From positions 434,001-498,000 of the forward strand of contig NZ_JACIHE010000001.1 of NCBI RefSeq assembly GCF_014198245.1: DNA of 64,000 nucleotides, read 5' to 3'. A program made the translations under genes and the position numbers. The notes below the pieces were generated by a model. That model saw only the letters and a list, made by a program, of their open reading frames with translations, ran no database searches and was not told the origin of the DNA. Positions 56,154 through 64,000 of the stretch are shown piece by piece. Within the stretch, counting starts at the first letter, position 1. Every line of letters starts with the position of its first letter. Origin of the DNA: Bradyrhizobium sp. cir1 (lineage in GTDB: Bacteria; Pseudomonadota; Alphaproteobacteria; Rhizobiales; Xanthobacteraceae).

Positions 56154-56887
56154 GCGCTCACCTCAGTCACATCTGGTGTCGGCTTCTTGCGACGGATCAG
56201 CCACCACACGCCGACGAGGTCCATGATGCCGATCCACAGCCGGTCGAAGAAGCCATAGTTGGACACGCCGGAACGGCGCGGCCGGTCGATCACGTCGACA
56301 TAGGCGATGTCGTAGCCTTCGCGGCGGACCAGCGCCGGCAGGAAGCGATGTAGCCCATCGAAATAAGGCATCATCAGGAACACCTCGCGGCGGAACGCCT
56401 TCAGTCCGCAGCCGGTGTCGCGCGTGCCGTCCTGAAGGATCGCGTTGCGGACCTTGTTGGCCACGCGCGACTGGAATTTCTTGAAGCCGGTATCCTTGCG
56501 TCCGACGCGCTGGCCCGCGGCAAGGCCGACCCGCCCCGCGCCTTTTTCCACCGCAGCGATCAGGTCCGGCAGGAAGGCCGGATTGTTCTGTCCGTCGCCG
56601 TCGAGGGTTGCCACGATCACCCCGCGCGCGGCGCGCACGCCACTGCGCACCGCGGCCGACTGGCCGCCTGATCTGGCGTGGCGGAGCTGACGCAGATTGC
56701 TCCGCCGCGCCATGATGGCGTTGAGCCGTTCGCCGGTCGCATCAGTCGAACCGTCATTGACGTAGATGATCTCGTAATCCCAGCGGCCATCGAGCGCCGC
56801 CGTGATCTCCTCGATCAGGGGCGCGATATTGTCGGCTTCGTTGCGCACGGGAACGACGATGGAAACCGAAGGCTGGGACGTCGACAA
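56150..56887 (-). CDS. Glycosyltransferase family 2 (polyprenyl-phosphate sugar transferase type)
   Basis: A 245-residue GT2 enzyme with SIVVPVRNEADNIAPLIEEI, the YVNDGSTDAT acidic motif and the ATLDGDGQNNP metal-binding DxD site, like dolichol-phosphate mannose synthase and ArnC. There is no C-terminal membrane tail. It probably transfers a sugar (for example GalA or Man) from its nucleotide to polyprenyl phosphate for use by the GT39 enzyme in the same operon. In Rhizobium the equivalent step for GalA is done by RgtE. Confidence 0.9.
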   Translation of the reverse strand: MSTSQPSVSIVVPVRNEADNIAPLIEEITAALDGRWDYEIIYVNDGSTDATGERLNAIMARRSNLRQLRHARSGGQSAAVRSGVRAARGVIVATLDGDGQNNPAFLPDLIAAVEKGAGRVGLAAGQRVGRKDTGFKKFQSRVANKVRNAILQDGTRDTGCGLKAFRREVFLMMPYFDGLHRFLPALVRREGYDIAYVDVIDRPRRSGVSNYGFFDRLWIGIMDLVGVWWLIRRKKPTPDVTEVSA

Positions 56888-56951
56888 ATCGAGGCTCGTG
56901 GTTGGAATTGGCCTGCCCTATGGAACCGGCGGTCCCGGCAGGCAGCCGCTT

Positions 56952-57797
56952 TTATGGGGCGGATGCCCCGCGGGCAACCCTTTTGAGGCGCGCTGTGACC
57001 GGCCCCGGAAGCGGCACGATGGTGCCGTCGGCACGGATGGCAAAGGCGAGCCGGCGCGCTGCAAACCAGTAGCGGACCGCCATGGCACCGACCAAGCCGA
57101 CCAGAGCCCCGGCGATGACGTCGCTGGGGTGATGCGCGAGCAGCACGAGCCGTGTCAGCAGGATCACGATTGCGTAAGTGAACATGAACACGCGCAGCCG
57201 CGGCCAGAGTGCGGAGACCGCAAACGCCAGCGCGAACGCCGCGATGGCATGACCTGACGGCAGGCTGGCATAGGCTCCCGACCCCTCGAACGGGATGAAA
57301 TTGAACGGATCGGCCTTGCCGCCGACGAAGGGCCGCCCCCGGCCGATGAGATATTTCAAGATCTCCCCGATGAACGCGGAGACGGCAACAGACAGAAACA
57401 GGAATTGCAGCCGCGTGCCCAAGCCCAGCAGCAGCGTGCGGCTTGTGCCGTGAAGCCCTGCCGCAACGAGCGCCACAACGATCAGCACAACTCCGAGCAC
57501 CGAGAGCACATACTCGTCCTTGCCGAAATCGGTGAGGATGCGGATCGGCCACAGGCTCGGCGTGCCGCGCGCCGGCATCAGCTGGATCTCGGTCAGGTCG
57601 AACGCCAGCATCAGCGCGATGACCAGGGCCGCGCCCGCCATGCTGAGCCAGAGCGAATGCCGCGCCAGCTTTCGTGCGGCCTCGGCGCGACGCGAATGCG
57701 ACGGCGAGCGCACGAGCTGCGCCAGCGCACGTCCCGACACCGTGAGCAATTGCGCAGGATAGCCCGCACGCGGCGCGATATGGGTCGGGGCCGACAT
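56952..57797 (-). CDS. PAP2-superfamily membrane phosphatase
   Basis: A 281-residue membrane phosphatase with the three PAP2 motifs: KYLIGRGRP, YASLPSGH and TRLVLLAHHPSD. Several membrane helices are interleaved. In rhizobia LpxE and LpxF remove lipid A phosphates before GalA attachment. Bradyrhizobium lipid A is reported to lack phosphates and carry sugars in their place, which fits this neighbourhood. The start ATG is one base past the GT39 stop region (57799), so they form one unit. Confidence 0.9.
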   Translation of the reverse strand: MSAPTHIAPRAGYPAQLLTVSGRALAQLVRSPSHSRRAEAARKLARHSLWLSMAGAALVIALMLAFDLTEIQLMPARGTPSLWPIRILTDFGKDEYVLSVLGVVLIVVALVAAGLHGTSRTLLLGLGTRLQFLFLSVAVSAFIGEILKYLIGRGRPFVGGKADPFNFIPFEGSGAYASLPSGHAIAAFALAFAVSALWPRLRVFMFTYAIVILLTRLVLLAHHPSDVIAGALVGLVGAMAVRYWFAARRLAFAIRADGTIVPLPGPVTARLKRVARGASAP

Positions 57798-57798
57798 C

Positions 57799-59541
57799 CT
57801 ATTCGGTACCTTCCGAACGGAAGATCGAGATCGAGATCGCGCGGCCTTGCGAGAAATTGTAGCCGTCGATGCGCGCGCCGACCTTGTAGCGCAGCCCGAT
57901 CGCCTCGGCGCGCTGTACGAAGCTGCGCTCCGAACGTTGCTCGATCAGCGCGAAGCGGCAGCTGCCCTGCCGCAGGAAGTCCGCCGCGCCCGAGCCGTCG
58001 GTGAGCAGCGTCTGCGTGCCGGTCAGGAACACCAGACTCGGCTCGTGATAGCCGGCGGCGGCCGCCTTCGGTCCGACGCAGGTGACGTTGCGGAGCGCCC
58101 GCGCGATCTCGATGCTCGGAAACAGCGGGGTCAGCGACGGCAGCACGATGCCCCAGACCACGACCGCAAGCATCAGGGCCGCGACCAGCGCGTTCAGCAC
58201 CGAGCGCTCGGCGCGATTGGTGTCGAACAGCCACCAGGCGAACAGGCCGAAGATCAGCGAGGCCGCGATGAACGGCCAGGCCACGAAGGCCGGCTGCCGG
58301 GTCAGCACGACCGCGCCGACCACTGCGATGATCGAGGCCGCCGCGGGAATCGCGAACCACCAGGCCGAGCCGCGCATCAGCCAGGACCGCGACAGCACGC
58401 GCCGCTCCAGCGCGCCGACGGTGAGGATCGCGATCGCCGGATAGAGCGGCAGCACGTAATGCGGCAGCTTGGTCAGCACCGCCTCGAACACGATCCAGGA
58501 CGGAATCAGCCAGGCCAGCAGGAATTGCGCGCCGGGCTCGCGCCGCGCCCGCCACACCGCAGGTGCCGCCATCGCCGCCAGCGGCGCGCCCGGCCAGAAG
58601 GTGATCCAGAACAGCGCCAGGTACATTCCGGGCGGCGCGCCATGGGATTCCTGGGCGCCGATCTTGCTGAGCATGTCGCCGCCGACGGAATCGGCGAAGA
58701 AGGCATCGCCCGCACGCCAGAAGATTGCGACGAACCAGGGCAGCACCAGCACCAGCATCCACATCAGGCCCCAGAGCGGACGCAGCTTCCACAGCCAGGA
58801 GGCGTCGCGATCCAGGATTGCGAGCGCGACGATGGTGAGCCCAGCGAACATCAGGATCAGCGGGCCCTTGATCAGGATGCCGACCGCGAGCGCGGTCCAG
58901 AAGATCGCGGGCCAGCTCCAGGGCGGATGCGTCTCGTCCTCGGCGCGCTGCCAGGACAGGTAAGCCCGCGCCATCGCGCCCATCGTGGCGGTGACGCAGA
59001 ACAGCAGCATCGCGTCGGTCTTGGCGAGCCGCGCCTCGACGCCGAGCAGCACGGAGGCGCACATCAGCAGCGCCGCGAGCACCGCGGCGCGCCGCGTGAC
59101 GAAGCCGAGCGCGGCCCAATAGGTCATGAGCACGGCGCCGATCGCGCCTATCAGCGACGGCAGCCGGTAGACCCAGATGCGCAATTCGGCCTTGGGCAGC
59201 TTGAGCGCGGATGCGATTTCGACGGCGGCCGATTGCAACCAGTAGATGCCGACCGGTTTCTTGTAGCGGACGTCCTCCTGGAAGCGAATGTCGACATAAT
59301 CGCCGCTCTCGACCATCTGCTTGGTGGCCTGGGCGAACCGCGCCTCGTCGCGATCGACGGGCGGAATCGTGAAGAAGCCCGGCAGGAACAGCAGCAGCGC
59401 GCACAGCACCAGAAAGGCGACCGCGCGGGCGTGGCTGGTCGTCGCGATATCGAGCATGGACACGAGCCGACTGCCAGGATTCACGGGCGATTTCGGCTCA
59501 CGGGGCGCTCCAAAACGGGGGCTTGGGTAGGTCTCGGCCAT
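57799..59541 (-). CDS. ArnT-like glycosyltransferase family 39 protein
   Basis: A 580-residue polytopic inner-membrane transferase of the PMT/ArnT type, with the first-loop acidic motif PPVDRDEARFAQ, the periplasmic FQEDVRYKKPVGIYWLQS stretch and about 12 membrane helices. ArnT uses polyprenyl-phosphate sugars to glycosylate lipid A in the periplasm; rhizobial RgtA-D relatives attach GalA. The long N-terminus (about 40 residues, MAETYPSPRFG) precedes the first helix, and a start at Met29 is possible. It begins the four-gene unit. Confidence 0.93.
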   Translation of the reverse strand: MAETYPSPRFGAPREPKSPVNPGSRLVSMLDIATTSHARAVAFLVLCALLLFLPGFFTIPPVDRDEARFAQATKQMVESGDYVDIRFQEDVRYKKPVGIYWLQSAAVEIASALKLPKAELRIWVYRLPSLIGAIGAVLMTYWAALGFVTRRAAVLAALLMCASVLLGVEARLAKTDAMLLFCVTATMGAMARAYLSWQRAEDETHPPWSWPAIFWTALAVGILIKGPLILMFAGLTIVALAILDRDASWLWKLRPLWGLMWMLVLVLPWFVAIFWRAGDAFFADSVGGDMLSKIGAQESHGAPPGMYLALFWITFWPGAPLAAMAAPAVWRARREPGAQFLLAWLIPSWIVFEAVLTKLPHYVLPLYPAIAILTVGALERRVLSRSWLMRGSAWWFAIPAAASIIAVVGAVVLTRQPAFVAWPFIAASLIFGLFAWWLFDTNRAERSVLNALVAALMLAVVVWGIVLPSLTPLFPSIEIARALRNVTCVGPKAAAAGYHEPSLVFLTGTQTLLTDGSGAADFLRQGSCRFALIEQRSERSFVQRAEAIGLRYKVGARIDGYNFSQGRAISISIFRSEGTE

Positions 59542-59591
59542 TGGTTCCGCTTACGCTGAAACCGCCATCGCCACAACCGCTTAAGGCCGGC

Positions 59592-61652
59592 TCATTGAAT
59601 TCGAATGACAACTGTGTCCGCGGCGCCCGTAGCATCGATCACGGTGAGCCGAGCAAAGCCCGGGCCGGGCGGATCGATAAGGCGCTGGCGGCGGCCGTCG
59701 ATCTCGCCGCGCGCCGCGCCGTTTACCATCACGGTCATGGGCAGAACGCCGCCAGCGACCTTGACGGGCATGGCCGCACTCTCGCGCCCGCCCGAGCGAT
59801 CGACGTCGATGCGCGAGCCGTTCAGGGGAAACTGGATGTGCAGCGCCTGCTCGCCCCCGGTTCGCACCAGTTCCCCGACCGGACGGAACCGCTTCAACGG
59901 CAGCGGCAGTTTCGCGTTGCTGGCAACCAGGGTTCCCTTTGGCGGCTTGGGCAAGGGGGTCAGCGTCTTGCCGCTCCGGGCAAAGGCGTCAAACAGGATG
60001 GGCGCGGCCGCGATCCGTCCGATCAGGCCGGGAACCGGTGCCCCGTCGGGCCGTCCGACCCAGACGCCGATGGTCATGCGGCCGTCGAAGCCGACCGACC
60101 AGGCATCACGATAGCCGTAGGAGGTGCCGGTCTTGAAGGCGATGCGGTTGTGGGCCGCGTTCTCCGGCGGGGGCGTGCCGAGCAGGACGTTGCCGACCTG
60201 CCACGCCGCGACCTGATCCAGCAGCCGCAGCGGCTCGCGGTCGTCCTTGGCCGTGACGATCTCGCGCAGTGGCTTGGTGGTCCCGAGGCGCGCAAAGCCG
60301 GCATAGAGCTGGGCAAGGTCCTGGAGAGTTACGCCGACGCCGCCGAGCCCCATGGCAAGGCCTGGCGCCTCATCCTTCGGCAAGATCAGATTGCCGCCGG
60401 CCTGCCGCAGCCGCGACGCCAGCCGGCTCGAGCCGACGCGGTCGAGCAGCACGATGGCCGGCACGTTCAACGACAATTGCAGCGCCTTCCTCACCGGCAC
60501 CGTGCCCTGGAAGGTCATGTCGAAATTTTCCGGCGCGTAGGAGCCGAAGCGGACCGGCCGATCGTCGATCAGACTGTCGGGATGGACAAAGCCGTCCTCG
60601 AAGGCGAGCCCGTAGATGAACGGTTTCAGAGTCGAGCCCGGCGAGCGGATGGCGCGAGTCATGTCGACCTGCCCTGCCCGGCTTTCGTCGAAATAATCCG
60701 CAGAGCCAACGCGTGCGAGCACGTCGCCGCTCTCATTGTCGACCACGATGATGCCGACCGAGATGTTGGGCCCGAGCGCAATGGCGCGGTCACGAGCCAA
60801 CGGCTCCAGCACCTTTTGCAAATTCGCATCCAGCGTCAGCTTGATGACGGGACTGTCCTTCACGGTCGACAGCGCGGTGTCCGAGGCATGCGGCGCCAGG
60901 ATCGGCATCGGCTTGCGCAGTTTCGGCACCGGCACGGCCTTGGCCTGCGCCGCGTCGTCAACGCTGACCACATGCTCCTCGACCATGCGATCGAGCACGC
61001 GATCGCGCGCCTTGCGCGCCGCCTCGGGATAGCGGTCGAGCCGGCGCGTCTCCGGCGATTGCGGCAGCGCGACCAGCAATGCGGCCTCGGCCAGCGACAG
61101 CCGCTTCGGCTCCTTGCCGAGATAGGCGATCGAGGCGGCGCGAATGCCTTCGAGATTGCCGCCATAGGGGGCGAGCGCCAGATAGAGATCGAGGATCTCT
61201 TCCTTGCTCATGCTGCGCTCGATCTCGATGGCGCGCACGATCTGCCGCAGCTTGGCATAGAGCGAGCGCTGTCTCCGCGGCTCCATCAGCCGCGCCAGCT
61301 GCATCGTGATGGTCGAGCCGCCGGACACGATGTGGCCGCGCGTGCCGAGTTGCAAGGCGGCGCGGCCCAGCGCCAGCGGATCGATGCCGTCATGGGCGTA
61401 GAAGCGCTGGTCCTCATAGGCGAACAGCAGCTTCAGATAGGTCGGATCGACGTTGGTCCTGGTATCGACCGGCAACCGCCAACGTCCATCCGCCATCGCA
61501 TAGGCCCGCAGCAGCTTGCCGTTGCGATCGACGATGGTCGTGGAGACCTGGCGCGCCTCGTCGAGCGGGAGCGGACCGAGGGAATACACCCACGCGACGA
61601 AGCCGGTGATGGCGAGGATGAGGGTGAGCGCGAGGGCGGAGAGGATACGCAT
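59592..61652 (-). CDS. pbpC: Penicillin-binding protein 1C
   Basis: A bifunctional class A PBP, 686 residues. A membrane anchor (about 3-24) precedes the GT51 domain, with catalytic EDQRFYAHDGID (E80), GGSTITMQLARL and the downstream FAM-type motifs. The transpeptidase domain has RSPGSTLKP with active Ser near 340, and FKTGTSYGYRDAW as the KTG box. A C-terminal BiPBP_C-like domain follows. The ATG at 61652 (MRILSA) matches the membrane segment, whereas the open frame continues upstream through a palindromic element. The gene order yfhM-pbpC is conserved in many proteobacteria. Confidence 0.94.
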   Translation of the reverse strand: MRILSALALTLILAITGFVAWVYSLGPLPLDEARQVSTTIVDRNGKLLRAYAMADGRWRLPVDTRTNVDPTYLKLLFAYEDQRFYAHDGIDPLALGRAALQLGTRGHIVSGGSTITMQLARLMEPRRQRSLYAKLRQIVRAIEIERSMSKEEILDLYLALAPYGGNLEGIRAASIAYLGKEPKRLSLAEAALLVALPQSPETRRLDRYPEAARKARDRVLDRMVEEHVVSVDDAAQAKAVPVPKLRKPMPILAPHASDTALSTVKDSPVIKLTLDANLQKVLEPLARDRAIALGPNISVGIIVVDNESGDVLARVGSADYFDESRAGQVDMTRAIRSPGSTLKPFIYGLAFEDGFVHPDSLIDDRPVRFGSYAPENFDMTFQGTVPVRKALQLSLNVPAIVLLDRVGSSRLASRLRQAGGNLILPKDEAPGLAMGLGGVGVTLQDLAQLYAGFARLGTTKPLREIVTAKDDREPLRLLDQVAAWQVGNVLLGTPPPENAAHNRIAFKTGTSYGYRDAWSVGFDGRMTIGVWVGRPDGAPVPGLIGRIAAAPILFDAFARSGKTLTPLPKPPKGTLVASNAKLPLPLKRFRPVGELVRTGGEQALHIQFPLNGSRIDVDRSGGRESAAMPVKVAGGVLPMTVMVNGAARGEIDGRRQRLIDPPGPGFARLTVIDATGAADTVVIRIQ

Positions 61653-61675
61653 GGTCGTGCGCCCTCCTCTCCCGT

Positions 61676-61778
61676 CGTCGTTCCGGGATGGTCCGAAGGA
61701 CCAGACCCGGAACCTCGAGATTCTCAGGCGCGTAATCGCGCGCCGTAGTTCGGCTCTTCGAGCCGCCCCGGAATGACG
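61676..61778. repeat. Palindromic intergenic element, family B (copy 3)
   Basis: The ends CGTCGTTCCGGG and CCCCGGAATGACG are almost perfect complements (one mismatch). Internal nested pairs, for example GGTCCGAAGGACC and GGCGCGTAATCGCGCGCC, are present. It sits between pbpC and the alpha-2-macroglobulin gene and is spanned by an open frame in phase with pbpC. Confidence 0.8.
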
Positions 61779-61813
61779 AGATACCTGGTTGGCGTCGCTC
61801 ATCCCACCACCAC

Positions 61814-64000
61814 TCACTTCGCCGCTCGCACCTCGACCGTTCCCGTGCCGGTGCGGCCATAGCGCGAGGGATTGTACATGTCCTCGACATAGGCCTGCGG
61901 CAGCACGTATTTGCCGGGCGAGACCGCGCGCACGACATAGGCGACGGTGAAGACCGCCTTGGAGTCCGAGGCCCGATCGACCGCCGCGGTGAACCGGTCG
62001 TCGCGGAACTCGGTGTCTTCAGGCTCCTCGCCGTCCTCGATCCAGTCCAGCGTGCCGCTGTCGCCCGACGAGACCAGCTTCGGATTGTCGATCTCGAGGC
62101 CCGCGGGCAGATAGTCGGACACCATGATGTGGCCGTACTCGGGCTTGGCCTCGGTGATCTTCAGCACCACCGCGAAGCGCTGGTTCTGCTTGACCTTGCT
62201 GATGTCGGCGGGCTTGCCGTCGAGCGTGAAGTAGCTGCGCTCGATCTTGAAGCCGTTCGACGCTGCCGGCTCCGGCGTCACCGGCGAGCCCGACACCGAG
62301 ACCACCGCCTGCACCGGCGCATCGCCCGTGTTGGTGATCTTCAGCGGCTTGCCGCTCAGCGTGTCCGCCTTGTAGCTGCGATAGAGCGCAGTCTTGACCG
62401 GCTGGCCGTCGACCTCGATCGAGAGGTTCTCCCTGGCGAGCGCCCGCGCCGCCAACACCAGCCACGCATTCTCCTGCGTGGAGGTATAGGGCGTCAGCCC
62501 GCGCGCGGTCTCGACCCGTGTCACCGCCTGCGTCAGCGTTGCCTTCGGTGCATTGCCTTCGCTGGCGAGCGAGACCAGCGCTGCGGCATCGCGCAGCTGC
62601 GAGCCGTAATCGGTGCGGCCGAACTCCAGCACCGGCTTTGGCGCGAGGCTGTCGAGCGCCGCGCCATAGACGCGTTCGGCGCGGTTGCGGTCGCCGACCA
62701 GGGCCAGCGCTGCGGCAAGCTGCGACTTCGCGATCGGGGTCGCGAGGTTGTTCAGCTTGGTGTCGGCGAGATAGCGGAGATCCCCGATCGGAGCTGCGCC
62801 GTTGCGGGCGAGCACGTAGAGGCCGTAGGCGAGATCGCGGCCGCCGTCCTTCTCCGGCTCGTTGCCGTTGACGACGGAGTTTCTGATCCGGTCGAGCGCA
62901 TTCTTGAACAGGACATCAGGCACCGCAAAGCCCTTCTCGCGGGCGCGGGTCAGGAAGTCCGTCACGTAGGCATCGAGCCAGGCGTCGTCGCCGCCCGCCG
63001 ACCACAGGCCGAACGAGCCGTTCGAGCCCTGACGCGCCAGGAGCCGCTCGATCGCGTCGCGGATGCGCTGGTCGACCTCGGTGTCCATGGCGAGATGCGC
63101 GCCGGCCGCGAGCTCGTTGACATAGAGCAGCGGCATGGCCCGGCTCGTGATCTGCTCCGAGCAGCCATGGGGATAGCGGTCGAGCGCTTTCAGGATCGTC
63201 GCCGCATCGAGCGCGGTCGACAGGCTAGCCGAGACCGAGACGCTGCCGGTGCCCGGCACGAGGTCGGAGAACATGTCCGAGGTCAGCGTCAGGCTCTCGC
63301 CCTTCGCCAGCGTCCGGATCGAGCGCCGCGCCAGCACCTGCGTCGCCGCCTTGACATCGAACGCATAGTGCCGCGCCAGCGCGAGGCCATTCGGCCCCTT
63401 GATGTCGACGTCTAGCGTCGCCTGTCCCGCCGCGGTCGCATCGAGCGCGAGCGAGAACGAATTGCGCTGCTTGGCGGCGAGCTTCACCGTGGTTGCGGGA
63501 TTGCCGGTCATCTTCACCGGGCCGCCCGTCTTGACGTTGATGACGTAGTCGCCGGCCTGGCCCTCGACATTGTCGATCTCCAGGTTGACCGTGCCGTGGT
63601 CGCCATTGAGCAGGAAGCGCGGCAGGGTCGTGGTCAGCACCACGGGGTCGCGGATCACGACATCCGTATTGGCGCGGCCGAGCTTGGTCGCGGTCCACGC
63701 CACCGCCATGATGCGCGCGGTGCCGGCGAACTCCGGAATATCGAAGCTCACCTCCGCGGTGCCGTCGGCACCAACCGTGACGATGCCCGAATAAAGCGCC
63801 AGCGGCTTTTGCGAGGGTGGTGAGCCCTGCAGCTCGGCGGCTCCGGCGTCGCCGCCGGACTTGATCTGTCCGCGCGTGCCCGACATGCCGTCGATCAGCT
63901 GGCCGTAGAGATCGCGGATCTCAGCGCTCAGGCGGCGCTGGCCGAGATAGTAATCGTCCGGCGCCGGCGGCTTGTAATTGGTAAGGTTGAGGATGCCGAC
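61814..64000 (-). CDS. Bacterial alpha-2-macroglobulin (YfhM-like), 5' end outside window
   Basis: Only the C-terminal 728 or so residues are visible; the frame runs off the right edge without a start. Visible parts are the A2M domain (for example GIVTVGADGTAEVSFDIPEFAGTARIMAVAW), the thioester site in YPHGCSEQITSR, and the alpha-alpha toroid with beta-sandwich C-terminal domains. Bacterial A2M is a periplasmic lipoprotein thought to trap proteases entering the periplasm and is usually encoded with PBP1C, as here. Confidence 0.95.
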   Translation of the reverse strand, partial: VGILNLTNYKPPAPDDYYLGQRRLSAEIRDLYGQLIDGMSGTRGQIKSGGDAGAAELQGSPPSQKPLALYSGIVTVGADGTAEVSFDIPEFAGTARIMAVAWTATKLGRANTDVVIRDPVVLTTTLPRFLLNGDHGTVNLEIDNVEGQAGDYVINVKTGGPVKMTGNPATTVKLAAKQRNSFSLALDATAAGQATLDVDIKGPNGLALARHYAFDVKAATQVLARRSIRTLAKGESLTLTSDMFSDLVPGTGSVSVSASLSTALDAATILKALDRYPHGCSEQITSRAMPLLYVNELAAGAHLAMDTEVDQRIRDAIERLLARQGSNGSFGLWSAGGDDAWLDAYVTDFLTRAREKGFAVPDVLFKNALDRIRNSVVNGNEPEKDGGRDLAYGLYVLARNGAAPIGDLRYLADTKLNNLATPIAKSQLAAALALVGDRNRAERVYGAALDSLAPKPVLEFGRTDYGSQLRDAAALVSLASEGNAPKATLTQAVTRVETARGLTPYTSTQENAWLVLAARALARENLSIEVDGQPVKTALYRSYKADTLSGKPLKITNTGDAPVQAVVSVSGSPVTPEPAASNGFKIERSYFTLDGKPADISKVKQNQRFAVVLKITEAKPEYGHIMVSDYLPAGLEIDNPKLVSSGDSGTLDWIEDGEEPEDTEFRDDRFTAAVDRASDSKAVFTVAYVVRAVSPGKYVLPQAYVEDMYNPSRYGRTGTGTVEVRAAK

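Overview
The window is a high-GC (roughly 65%) alphaproteobacterial chromosome segment. The nifR3(dusB)-ntrB-ntrC operon, fused ispDF, PopZ, a CinA C-terminal amidase, the general amino acid transporter aapJQMP and lipid A sugar-modification genes point to Rhizobiales. Bradyrhizobium or a close Nitrobacteraceae relative is most likely; this placement is inferred from gene families and order, not from a search. I see no phage, complete insertion sequence, rRNA or CRISPR array, and the region looks like core chromosome with a few accessory clusters.

Layout. 1-3064 (minus): truncated ntrC, ntrB and dusB with a candidate NtrC operator in front. 3265-5058 (plus): ispDF and cinA, convergent with an MscS channel. 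5065-8126 (minus): mscS, a 59-codon DNA-binding-like protein, a Coq10/RatA START protein and lipA. 8257-8859 (plus): 3-methyladenine glycosylase. 8954-15317 (minus): pcm, tolC, popZ and valS, a conserved alphaproteobacterial block. 15455-16486: two small proteins and tRNA-Asn. 16695-20237 (minus): a membrane-stress operon of a PspA-like protein carrying an N-terminal TnpB-like domain, a YqiJ-like membrane protein and a flotillin. 20716-27546 (minus): an amide-related cluster with a binding protein, a fused permease-ATPase, an acetamidase/formamidase, an AraC regulator fused to a second acetamidase, and a RidA protein. 27991-29186: three small genes and tRNA-Cys. 29271-39211 (minus): a four-gene RND efflux operon followed by a DTW-domain tRNA-modification gene. 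39965-40999 (plus): cysteine synthase. 41066-45666 (minus): two tandem TPR/GT41 glycosyltransferases. 45768-50282 (minus): aapJQMP. 50663-53671 (plus): metC and a Na/Pi cotransporter-PhoU protein. 53698-55644 (minus): a beta-lactamase-PDZ hydrolase. 55815-59541 (minus): a four-gene lipid modification cluster. 59592-64000 (minus): pbpC and the 3' part of an alpha-2-macroglobulin gene.

The most unusual items are two gene fusions. In one, the N-terminal (non-nuclease) part of a TnpB-like protein is joined in frame to PspA, with a near-perfect internal Shine-Dalgarno and ATG that would also release PspA alone. In the other, an AraC-type regulator is covalently joined to a full acetamidase/formamidase domain, next to a free acetamidase and an ABC transporter. 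Dispersed palindromic elements of at least two families sit between genes at six places. The assignments come from reading motifs in the translated sequence; no database search was possible.
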